DNA from: Bacilli bacterium
Lineage (GTDB): Bacteria > Bacillota_I > Bacilli_A > RFN20 > CAG-826
DNA: 16,190 nucleotides
Direction of reading: 5' to 3'
Assembly: GCA_024413875.1 (NCBI GenBank)
Contig: JAKSVY010000036.1
Span: forward strand, 1 to 16,190
Of the stretch, positions 1 to 6,952 are shown in pieces. The notes under the pieces are model-generated. The model was not told the DNA's origin. It saw only the letters and a program-made list of their open reading frames with translations, and ran no database searches. Position numbers and translations under genes: made by a program. The stretch's first letter is position 1. The number at the start of each line of letters is the position of its first letter.

Positions 1-212
1 TCTTGATTGGTCTTGCTATTGAAGTTAGTTTATATGTTTTCTTAACAACGGTTTTCCCTATTTGGTTATTTAAAACATTTGAGGTTCTCGCTAACTTATT
101 CATCTGGCAATTCGGTGGACATTTAGCGTTTGAATTCTTCCCTGAAAGAAAGAGAATTCAAAGATATAAACAAATCTTAAACACAAAAATTAATGTTAAA
201 CACTGGGATTGA
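1..212 (+). CDS. C-terminal end of an unidentified membrane protein (partial)
   Basis: Only the last 69-70 codons are present. The frame is already open at the left edge and ends in TGA at 210-212. The visible part starts with a strongly hydrophobic stretch (about the first 45 residues, probably two membrane passes or one hairpin) and finishes with a basic, soluble tail (FFPERKRIQRYK and on to KHWD). A TTG at position 3 could be read as a start, but no ribosome site can be seen and the gene most likely begins outside the window. I do not recognise the family. The gene is separated from the glycan operon by a terminator and by the oppositely oriented regulator, so it is probably an unrelated neighbour. 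Confidence 0.6.
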   Translation, partial: LIGLAIEVSLYVFLTTVFPIWLFKTFEVLANLFIWQFGGHLAFEFFPERKRIQRYKQILNTKINVKHWD

Positions 213-236
213 TATCAAATAAATAAACAATAAATG

Positions 237-273
237 AAAACACCTTTTCCACGCAAGAAATAAGGTGTTTTTT
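237..273. terminator. Bidirectional rho-independent terminator
   Basis: A 10-bp perfect inverted repeat, AAAACACCTT (237-246) and AAGGTGTTTT (262-271), encloses a 15-nt loop and runs into T residues to 273 on the plus strand. On the minus strand the A run at 237-240 becomes a short T tract. It lies between the convergent 3' ends of the membrane protein gene (stop at 212) and the AraC-type gene (end at 280), so it can serve both. Confidence 0.85.
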
Positions 274-279
274 AATTTA

Positions 280-1113
280 TTAAACGTATTTAATGCGAAC
301 TTTGCGATATTGGGAAGGGCTCATATTAAATGTTTTCTTGAATAAATGAACAAAGTAAGTGTAATTATCGTATCCAAGTGCAATAGCTATTTCGTTGGCA
401 CTCATAGAAGAGTTAACTAAATACTTGGTAGCAAGATCCATTTTAATAGTTGTTAAATATTGAATGATTGTTTTGCCGGTGTGTTTTTTAAACATTCTTT
501 CCATATGAGTTTTTGAATAGTTTGAATTTTTAACAACATCTTCAACGCCCCATTTAATATTTTCTGAACGATGCATTTTGCTTGTTAATTCCTTAAACCA
601 GCTAGGCGCTTCATCTTGAATAATGTTAATGGTGTCAATAATCATCTCAACAATCATATTAACAGCGTATTTTTCAATCATTGAATTTTTGCCGCTTGCA
701 TCATTTTCATCACGTGTTGATAAATAAGAAATGAGTTTATTATGAAACTCATTAGACATTGAGATTTTCGCGTTATTTAAAGAAGTGATTTCATCATATA
801 AAGTATCTGAATAATAGTTACAGGCTTTCTTAAAGAAGTTTTTCTTAATAACTATGTTAATTCTACTTACTTGCGATGATTCTCCACGTAATTTATGGAC
901 ACAATCAGGAGCTAAGAAATAACCATTTCCTTCAGTGATAATTTCCTTTTTGTTATTAATCGTGTGGTTATATTTGCCATTTAAAACACAAAAAACTTCA
1001 AAAAAGTTATGGCAATGCATTCTACTTGTGTCATTAAATTTAATATCATAGTCGATATTGGCCCCTTCAAAGTTGCATTGCGTTTCAAATCTTGCTATTG
1101 GAGAATTCTTCAC
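280..1113 (-). CDS. AraC-family transcriptional regulator
   Basis: This 277-residue cytoplasmic DNA-binding protein probably senses a sugar and controls the divergent glycan operon. Residues about 25-80 form a cupin-like effector domain, with MHCHNFFEV (31-39) and a second histidine in PDCVHKL (69-75). Residues about 185-275 are the canonical tandem helix-turn-helix domain: the first helix pair covers WGVEDVVKNSNYSKTHMERMFK (from 188), the second SANEIAIALGYDNYTYFVHLFKK (from 238), and the family signature SPSQYRK closes it (265-271). Length is normal for the family. The start is GTG (1111-1113), because an AAAGGA ribosome site lies 8 nt upstream and the next ATG would cut into the cupin domain. 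The effector cannot be read from sequence. The role as local regulator rests on its divergent position and is inference. Confidence 0.93.
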   Translation of the reverse strand: MKNSPIARFETQCNFEGANIDYDIKFNDTSRMHCHNFFEVFCVLNGKYNHTINNKKEIITEGNGYFLAPDCVHKLRGESSQVSRINIVIKKNFFKKACNYYSDTLYDEITSLNNAKISMSNEFHNKLISYLSTRDENDASGKNSMIEKYAVNMIVEMIIDTINIIQDEAPSWFKELTSKMHRSENIKWGVEDVVKNSNYSKTHMERMFKKHTGKTIIQYLTTIKMDLATKYLVNSSMSANEIAIALGYDNYTYFVHLFKKTFNMSPSQYRKVRIKYV

Positions 1114-1121
1114 CTGTTTTG

Positions 1122-1127
1122 TCCTTT
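1122..1127 (-). promoter_or_regulatory. Ribosome binding site deciding the GTG start of the AraC-type gene
   Basis: On the minus strand AAAGGA stands 8 nt before the GTG at 1113. No ATG in this frame lies between it and codon 31, so it supports the GTG as the true start. Confidence 0.7.
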
Positions 1128-1164
1128 AAAAATTATGATTCTTTATTTAACTTTAAATTTCCTT

Positions 1165-1179
1165 TGTTACTAAGTAACA
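1165..1179. promoter_or_regulatory. Candidate operator: 15-nt perfect palindrome
   Basis: TGTTACT-A-AGTAACA is a perfect 7+1+7 inverted repeat in the divergent intergenic region. It lies 45 bp upstream of the -35 box of the rightward operon promoter and about 50 bp from the start of the regulator gene. That position suits an activator site or a shared site controlling both directions. AraC proteins more often use direct repeats, so another regulator could bind here. It has no T tract and is too short to be a terminator. Confidence 0.5.
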
Positions 1180-1223
1180 CATTTATGATGAAGTTGTCTT
1201 TTTTCACCATAAAGTGCGAAATT

Positions 1224-1252
1224 TCAACATTTATTTTATATTATTATATAAT
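1224..1252 (+). promoter_or_regulatory. Sigma-70-type promoter of the glycan operon
   Basis: A perfect -10 box TATAAT (1247-1252) is preceded by a 17-bp spacer and a weak -35 box TCAACA (1224-1229, 4 of 6 matches to TTGACA). Transcription would start near 1258-1260, giving a leader of about 48 nt before the ATG at 1307. The weak -35 box fits a promoter that needs an activator such as the divergent AraC-type protein. No riboswitch-sized leader is present. Confidence 0.65.
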
Positions 1253-1306
1253 TTATAACAAGTAATTGTAGTTTCTAATCGATAGCTTAAATGTTGGAGA
1301 ACTTTC

Positions 1307-3331
1307 ATGAAAACACTTATTGCGAAAATAGTGAAAAAAGGCAATACTCCAGTCGTTAACATTAACGGCAAGGATTTTTCTCCATGCACATTTAAGTCTT
1401 TTAGACCAACCGATAAAAACATTTCCGATTTTTATAAAGCTGGTTTAAGAACATTTTTTGTTCTTTCAACAGGTACAAAGTCATTAAGCGGTCTACCTTA
1501 CTCTTTATATGGAGAGTCTTGGATTGATGATGAAACATATGATTTTACTAGTATTGATAATCAACTCGATTTATTTATTAAGAATGCTCCAGAAGCTTAT
1601 TTTGGAGTAATGCTTGTCTTGGATACACGTGAATGGTGGTACAAAAAGCATCCAGGATATCCTGATTCTTACCATAACTTTGGGAAGATGATGATGGACC
1701 CTGAATGGAATAAGCTCGCCAATAAATATCTTGAAAATGCAGTTAAGCACATTGAAGAAAAATATGGCGACAAAGTTTATGCATATTTATTGCTATGCGC
1801 TATGACAACCGAATGGTTTAGCATGAACAAAGAAACATCATCACATTTTGTTGAAGAAGATATTGCTAGAAAAGGATTGGATATTGTCACTCCAAAGGAT
1901 AATGAAATTGATCAACCTTGTAATAGGATTCTTCTCACTGATTCAAAGGATGGTAATTTGATTAAATATCGCAAGTATTTGAATGAATTCAAATCTGATT
2001 TAATCTTAAAATTCGCTTCAACAGTAAAACGAGTTACTAATCGAAATAAACTAGTAGGCCTATATTATGGATATTCAACCGAAGTAGGAATTAGAGAATT
2101 TATCCAAATGGGTAATATGGAATATGAACGTATCTTTAGTAGTGATGACATCGATATGATCTTATCTCCTGTCTCTTATTGCTATCGACATTTGGAAGAT
2201 TACACAAGTGCGATGGTTACTTATTCATCGCTTGTTAATAGAAACAAAATCTATTACCTTGAAAACGACATCATTGTTAGTGATACAGCTGAGTTCCTTG
2301 TTCCTGGTCATTTGGAAAAAGTTACTAAATATGAAGACGCTGTTGCAAGTCTTGATAGAGAATTTGCATATTCAATAACTCTTAATTCAGGCAATTTCTG
2401 GTTTGACATGTTTGGTGGATGGTATTCTGGTCCAGGTATCATGGAAAGAATTCAAAAACTAATTGCAATCCAAAACAAATTATCAAAATGTGAAATGAAA
2501 TCTAATGCCGAAATTGCAGCGGTTATAGATGTTCCTTCAATGTATTATTCAAGCAAAAATAATAATTTCTATCTAAGTTCAATTACTGATCAAAGAATAG
2601 GGTTAGGATGGCTTGGTGCATCATACGATTTATTTAGTGGCTGCGATCTTGATATGATTACGAATCAATATAAAGCAGTATTATTCACAAACTTAATCAC
2701 TATTAGTGAAGAGCAAGACAAACAGATTGAAAGAATGATTAAAGAAGGCAAAACCATTATTTATGTTTTTGCTCCAGATTACATTGTGAATGGTGAAGAA
2801 AATCTTGAGTCTTTATGTAAGAGAACTCATATGAACATCAAGAAACAAGAATTTAATGATTCAATTAGATATATAACTGGTGAAGAAGTTACTGTAAAAC
2901 AATCTGGTCCAATTGAAGACTATAGAACACAAGGTGATTTATCTTTCTATATTGATGATGATAGTGTAATCCCGATGGCGTATTACAAAAACTCTAACCA
3001 TGTCGCTGTTGGATATAAAAAAGTTGGTGATTCAACAATCGTCTATTGTGGACTTGGTGATATCCCATCAAGTGTATTAAGACAAATATGTGATATGAGT
3101 AAAATCCATCTTTATTCAAGAAACGATGACAACATTGTAAACAATAATGATAAAATTATTAATGTTTACCATCGCACAAAGCGCGATGCTCGTATATACT
3201 TACAAGATAACCGTCCATTATTGGATTTATTAACTGGAAAAGAGTATGTTCCAACAAATATGGAACTCTTAATTCCATATAATGGACAAAGAACAAATTT
3301 ATTATTGAGAAAAGAAGGAGAAAAAATATGA
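1307..3331 (+). CDS. GH42-like cytoplasmic glycoside hydrolase (possible beta-galactosidase)
   Basis: A 674-residue protein with no signal peptide, so it should act on imported oligosaccharides in the cytoplasm. Residues about 15-25 (VVNINGKDFSP) form the strand that often precedes a clan-A TIM barrel. Barrel strands follow, including AYFGVMLVLDTREWW (97-111). Candidate catalytic acids are Glu169 in MTTEW and Glu319 in IYYLEND, the latter placed like a GH-A nucleophile. Residues about 400-600 resemble the Rossmann-like trimerisation domain of GH42 enzymes (AAVIDVPSMYY, YKAVLFTNL, IKEGKTIIYVFAP). The C-terminus (LLDLLTGKEY) looks like the small final beta-sandwich. Start: ATG with GGAGA 6 nt upstream. 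It is the first gene after the promoter and its TGA stop overlaps the next start (ATGA). Fold assignment is fair; the substrate is inferred. Confidence 0.65.
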   Translation: MKTLIAKIVKKGNTPVVNINGKDFSPCTFKSFRPTDKNISDFYKAGLRTFFVLSTGTKSLSGLPYSLYGESWIDDETYDFTSIDNQLDLFIKNAPEAYFGVMLVLDTREWWYKKHPGYPDSYHNFGKMMMDPEWNKLANKYLENAVKHIEEKYGDKVYAYLLLCAMTTEWFSMNKETSSHFVEEDIARKGLDIVTPKDNEIDQPCNRILLTDSKDGNLIKYRKYLNEFKSDLILKFASTVKRVTNRNKLVGLYYGYSTEVGIREFIQMGNMEYERIFSSDDIDMILSPVSYCYRHLEDYTSAMVTYSSLVNRNKIYYLENDIIVSDTAEFLVPGHLEKVTKYEDAVASLDREFAYSITLNSGNFWFDMFGGWYSGPGIMERIQKLIAIQNKLSKCEMKSNAEIAAVIDVPSMYYSSKNNNFYLSSITDQRIGLGWLGASYDLFSGCDLDMITNQYKAVLFTNLITISEEQDKQIERMIKEGKTIIYVFAPDYIVNGEENLESLCKRTHMNIKKQEFNDSIRYITGEEVTVKQSGPIEDYRTQGDLSFYIDDDSVIPMAYYKNSNHVAVGYKKVGDSTIVYCGLGDIPSSVLRQICDMSKIHLYSRNDDNIVNNNDKIINVYHRTKRDARIYLQDNRPLLDLLTGKEYVPTNMELLIPYNGQRTNLLLRKEGEKI

Positions 3332-5148
3332 AGAAAACATGGAAAGTCTTACTATCCGCTGGTTTGTTTACAGCAAGTACTGCCTTAGCTTCATGTACTA
3401 CAAAGAAAGGCGAAACCATTGATAGCACCAAAACTCAAGTAAGAGTATTCTGCTATAACGGTGGTTTTGGTAGTGATTGGGTTAAGACAATTGCTAATAA
3501 ATACGAGGAATTACATAAAGAAGATTCTTATGAAGAAGGCAAAAAGGGTGTCCAAGTTTGGATTGAAGCAAAAAAGGAAACAAACCCTGCCCATATTGAT
3601 AAAATCCAAAATGAAAAATACGATATCTACTTCCAAGAAGGAGTTAATTATGACGCTATGTTCACTGCTAACAATGGTGAAAACGTCATGATGGATATTA
3701 CTAACATTGTTAGAAATCCTAACCCATATTCTACATTTGAAAAAGATGGTGTTGCCAAATCAATTGAAAGCAAGATGGATGAAGAATCAAAAGCATATTT
3801 CAACACAAAGGGTGGATACTATGCTCTTCCTCACTATGTTGGCGCATGCGGAATGATTTACAACAAAGATCTTTTTGATGAAAAAGGATTCTATTTCATT
3901 AGAAAAGCAAATGGTGATAAATTTGCGCCTGACGCAACACAAGAATATAAAGATATTCAAGGATACTTCGAAGGCAAATATGAAGGATCTGAATACATTT
4001 TAAGTTATGGACCTGATGGTAAAACAGGTGTCATTGATGGAGTTGATTATTCTGTAGATGATGGATTACCTTCAACATATGAAGAATATTTTAGACTTTG
4101 CAAATACATTAGAGAATGCAACTGTTTACCAGTTATTTGGCAAGGTTATTCAGCTAATGACTACACAACACGTTTATTAAATAACTTAGTTGCTGCTCAA
4201 GAAGTTGATCAATGGGATTTAAACTTTAACTTCACAGGTACTGCAACAGATTTAGTTGTTCTTGATGAGGGCGGAGTTAGATTAGATTCAGAAGGCAAGC
4301 CAGTCCTTGAATCAAAGACAATCAAGATGGAAGGTGCTGGCGATAAGCTTTGTGTTGCTGATATGACAAGACAAGTTGGTAAGTACTATGGTCTTAACTT
4401 TATTCAAACTTTAGTTAAAAACTATTACGATACATCAAGAAATGGTAACAAAGGTTTCACTCAAGATTTAGCTCAACAAGAATTCCTTTTCTCAAGAGAT
4501 GAGAATAAGGGTCAAGTTGCAATGCTTATTGATGGACCATGGTGGATTAATGAAGCAAAATCTTCATTTGAATCAATGGCAGCAGGAGCAGGAAGCAAAT
4601 ATTCTTTAGTAAATTCAAAATTTGGTTGGATGCCAATGCCATATGCTGAAGAAAGCTCTGTTGGTACAAAACAATCAACATATGTCGACTCATTAAGTGC
4701 CGCAGCATTTATTAACAAAAACGTTGAATCAAAACCAGAAGCAGTAAAAGGCTTAGTTTTAGACTTCTTCCAATTCTGTCACACAGACTGGGCTCTTGCT
4801 ACTTATACAGCAAGCACAAACTCTGTTCGTGGTTTTAGCTATGACTTAGATATCTTAACAGCTGGTGAAAAATCTAATGTTTCTTATTTCTGTAACAATC
4901 TTATGAATTACGTTCAAAAGAGTAAGATTTGCCACACATGGGCTAATACAGAATTCTTTAGAAATAATAACGGTGTTCTCGCAGCAGAAAAACGTTATAT
5001 CTACTCAACAAAGGGTAGTGAAACATATCCTGAAGATGTTTTCTATGCAAACAAAGGAAACGCTTCATTTACAGCATCAACATACATGAAAGGAATGTAC
5101 GGATACTATAGTGACACTAATGGTTTCTTAAAGAACTTAGTATTCTAA
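3328..5148 (+). CDS. ABC sugar transporter solute-binding lipoprotein, unusually long
   Basis: This is an extracellular family-1-type sugar-binding protein anchored to the membrane by lipid. A positively charged, hydrophobic signal ends in lipobox LASC, with Cys23 as the lipidated residue. Family hallmarks include RVFCYNGGFGSDW near residue 39, GGYYALPHYVGACGMIYNKDLF (162-183), a GQVAMLIDGPWWINE segment (395-409) and the FGWMPMPY strand (432-439). At 606 residues it is roughly 150 longer than typical members (about 420-450). Extra sequence lies about 185-250 and 295-340, and the C-terminal lobe is extended. It overlaps the previous gene by 4 bp and has a strong AAGAAGGAG site. Two permeases follow, so it belongs to one importer. 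The large size suggests a bulky oligosaccharide ligand; this is inference. Confidence 0.9.
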   Translation: MKKTWKVLLSAGLFTASTALASCTTKKGETIDSTKTQVRVFCYNGGFGSDWVKTIANKYEELHKEDSYEEGKKGVQVWIEAKKETNPAHIDKIQNEKYDIYFQEGVNYDAMFTANNGENVMMDITNIVRNPNPYSTFEKDGVAKSIESKMDEESKAYFNTKGGYYALPHYVGACGMIYNKDLFDEKGFYFIRKANGDKFAPDATQEYKDIQGYFEGKYEGSEYILSYGPDGKTGVIDGVDYSVDDGLPSTYEEYFRLCKYIRECNCLPVIWQGYSANDYTTRLLNNLVAAQEVDQWDLNFNFTGTATDLVVLDEGGVRLDSEGKPVLESKTIKMEGAGDKLCVADMTRQVGKYYGLNFIQTLVKNYYDTSRNGNKGFTQDLAQQEFLFSRDENKGQVAMLIDGPWWINEAKSSFESMAAGAGSKYSLVNSKFGWMPMPYAEESSVGTKQSTYVDSLSAAAFINKNVESKPEAVKGLVLDFFQFCHTDWALATYTASTNSVRGFSYDLDILTAGEKSNVSYFCNNLMNYVQKSKICHTWANTEFFRNNNGVLAAEKRYIYSTKGSETYPEDVFYANKGNASFTASTYMKGMYGYYSDTNGFLKNLVF

Positions 5149-5155
5149 TTAAATA

Positions 5156-6043
5156 ATGAAAAACACTAAAAACAGAGAAAGACTAACGAAAAGTAGAGTA
5201 GGAGATATTATCTTCTATTGCATTTTACTTGCGTGGCCATTATTACAATTTGGTGTTTTTTATGTTGGTACAAGCCTTACATCTCTTGTTATTGGCTTTA
5301 GAGAAAATGGTAATGGTGCATTTAGTTTAACCAATTTCTTAGATGGCTATAAGAACCTTGTAGTGGATCCAGCATGGAGAGATGCATTATTCCACTCTGT
5401 CCAAGCATATCTTATTACAGTCGTTATTTCTGTACCTCTAGGTTTACTATTCTCTTACTACATTTATAAGAAATTATTTGGAAGTAAGCTCTTTAGAATT
5501 ATTTTGTTCCTTCCATCAATTATTTCTGCTCTTGTTTTAGCATCAATCTTTATTGCGTTTGCAGGAAAGGCTGGTTTTGGTAATTTATTTAAAGACACCA
5601 AATCATCGTTCTGGCTTATTATGGCATTCAATATCTGGATGAGCTTTGGAACAAATGTATTAATGTATTCAAATGCAATGGGAAATATTTCTCCTGAAGT
5701 AATTGAAGCCGCTAAATTAGATGGCTGTTCACCATTTAGAGAATTTTTCCATGTTATATTACCTGCTATTTATCCAACTATTACAGTTTTCTTAGTTGTT
5801 GGATTTGCTGGTGTATTTATTAACCAATTTAACTTACCAAATTTCTTTGGCCTTGATGGTGGAGCAAGATGGGAAACAATTGGTTATAGACTTTATTATT
5901 TAGCTTTAGGCGCAAAGAATTCCGGTTCTTTAGCATTAAGAGCAAAATACGCAGCATATGGTGTTTCTTTAACACTTATTGCTGTTCCATTTACATATTT
6001 AATCAAGTATTTGCTTGAAAGATTCGGACCAAGTGAGAAATAG
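5156..6043 (+). CDS. ABC sugar transporter permease, MalF/UgpA type
   Basis: A 295-residue inner-membrane permease with about six hydrophobic segments (around 18-40, 82-103, 113-136, 152-170, 208-224, 267-287). The cytoplasmic EAA loop that docks the ATPase is clear at 184-203 (EAAKLDG, then FFHVILP). Its place directly after a solute-binding protein and before a second permease matches the usual order of carbohydrate uptake importers, where this partner is the MalF/UgpA-like one. It lacks the long periplasmic loop of enteric MalF, as is usual for Gram-positive sugar importers. The ATG lies 7 bp after the previous stop and has no visible Shine-Dalgarno sequence, so translation probably depends on coupling to the upstream gene. 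Confidence 0.93.
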   Translation: MKNTKNRERLTKSRVGDIIFYCILLAWPLLQFGVFYVGTSLTSLVIGFRENGNGAFSLTNFLDGYKNLVVDPAWRDALFHSVQAYLITVVISVPLGLLFSYYIYKKLFGSKLFRIILFLPSIISALVLASIFIAFAGKAGFGNLFKDTKSSFWLIMAFNIWMSFGTNVLMYSNAMGNISPEVIEAAKLDGCSPFREFFHVILPAIYPTITVFLVVGFAGVFINQFNLPNFFGLDGGARWETIGYRLYYLALGAKNSGSLALRAKYAAYGVSLTLIAVPFTYLIKYLLERFGPSEK

Positions 6044-6045
6044 TT

Positions 6046-6948
6046 ATGAAGTTGAACACCAAGAGAAATATAACTAAAGCAAGATTAACCCCATTCACTG
6101 CGGTTCTTTTAGCGATTTTAATTTTATATGTCGCTGTATTATTTACTTTCTTAATCTGGGGATTTGTCTCTTCTTTAGCAAACTATGTTGATTATAAGGC
6201 AATCAAACTTAATACAGATTCATTATGGCCTAAGGTATTTAGAATTAAAAACTATGTAGACATCTTTGAAAAGTTCTCAGTTGATATTCATTATGGTGAA
6301 GAAAGCGTAAACGTTATCGGAATGTATGGTAACAGCCTTCTTTACGCATTAGGATCATGCGTTATTAAAACTGCAGTAGTTGCAATTACTGCATATGCAT
6401 GTGCTCGTTTCACATTCAAATTTAGTAAAGTAGTTTATTCAATTGTTATTATCACAATGATTTTACCAGTCGTTGGTTCACTTCCTGCTGAAATTCAAAT
6501 GGCCCAATTCTTTAGATTATATGACTCAATCCCGGGTATGTGGGTTATGAAAGCAAACTTCTTAGGAATGTATTTCCTTGTTTTCTATGCATTCTTTAGT
6601 TCTCTTCCAAAAGCTTATACCGAAGCAGCAAAGATTGATGGTGCCTCTAACTTTAGAATTATGTTTAGAGTCCATCTCCCACTTGCTGGTAACTTATTAA
6701 CTTCAGTCGCGTTAATTGATTTTGTTAATTACTGGAATGATTATACAACTCCATTATCATTCTTAGATAATCACCCAACTGTCGCACTTGGATTATTAAA
6801 GATTATTAATGGAACAAACTTAGAATTAACAGCTGTTTCTATGAAAATGGCCGCAACATTTATGGTTGCTATCCCAATTTTAATTGTGTTCATTATTTTC
6901 CAAAAACGTTTAATGGGAAATTTGACTGTCGGTGGAATCAAAGGATAA
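6046..6948 (+). CDS. ABC sugar transporter permease, MalG/UgpE type
   Basis: A 300-residue membrane protein forming the second half of the importer channel. It has an N-terminal membrane segment (about 17-44), an extracellular loop (about 45-90), further segments around 93-120, 128-150, 170-187 and 215-228, and a last one near 270-288. The EAA loop is at 193-212 (EAAKIDGASNF, then FRVHLP). The C-terminus KRLMGNLTVGGIKG is typical of MalG-like permeases, which commonly end in G-L-T-x-G-x-x-K-G. The ATG is 2 bp after the preceding stop with no clear ribosome site, so coupled translation is likely. No ATPase gene follows, which suggests use of a shared, MsmK-like ATPase encoded elsewhere. Confidence 0.93.
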   Translation: MKLNTKRNITKARLTPFTAVLLAILILYVAVLFTFLIWGFVSSLANYVDYKAIKLNTDSLWPKVFRIKNYVDIFEKFSVDIHYGEESVNVIGMYGNSLLYALGSCVIKTAVVAITAYACARFTFKFSKVVYSIVIITMILPVVGSLPAEIQMAQFFRLYDSIPGMWVMKANFLGMYFLVFYAFFSSLPKAYTEAAKIDGASNFRIMFRVHLPLAGNLLTSVALIDFVNYWNDYTTPLSFLDNHPTVALGLLKIINGTNLELTAVSMKMAATFMVAIPILIVFIIFQKRLMGNLTVGGIKG

Positions 6949-6952
6949 AAAT

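Noticed and set aside
1231..1422. Minus-strand open frame across the operon promoter
   Set aside because: It overlaps the promoter and the start of the GH42-like gene, has no ribosome site and no recognisable product.
3329..3331. Possible reading of TGA as tryptophan, as in Mycoplasma
   Set aside because: TGA here forms an ATGA stop/start overlap and also ends the gene at 210-212. Tryptophan in all genes is encoded by TGG.
3159..3431. Minus-strand open frame covering the junction of the hydrolase and binding protein genes
   Set aside because: It is antisense to two well-supported genes; its hydrophobic look comes from the complement of A-rich coding sequence.
6932..6952. An upstream GTG start for the large secreted protein gene, adding seven residues
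   Set aside because: It overlaps the previous gene, has no suitable ribosome site, and puts charged residues ahead of a good signal peptide. The ATG at 6953 has AAAGGA 7 nt upstream.
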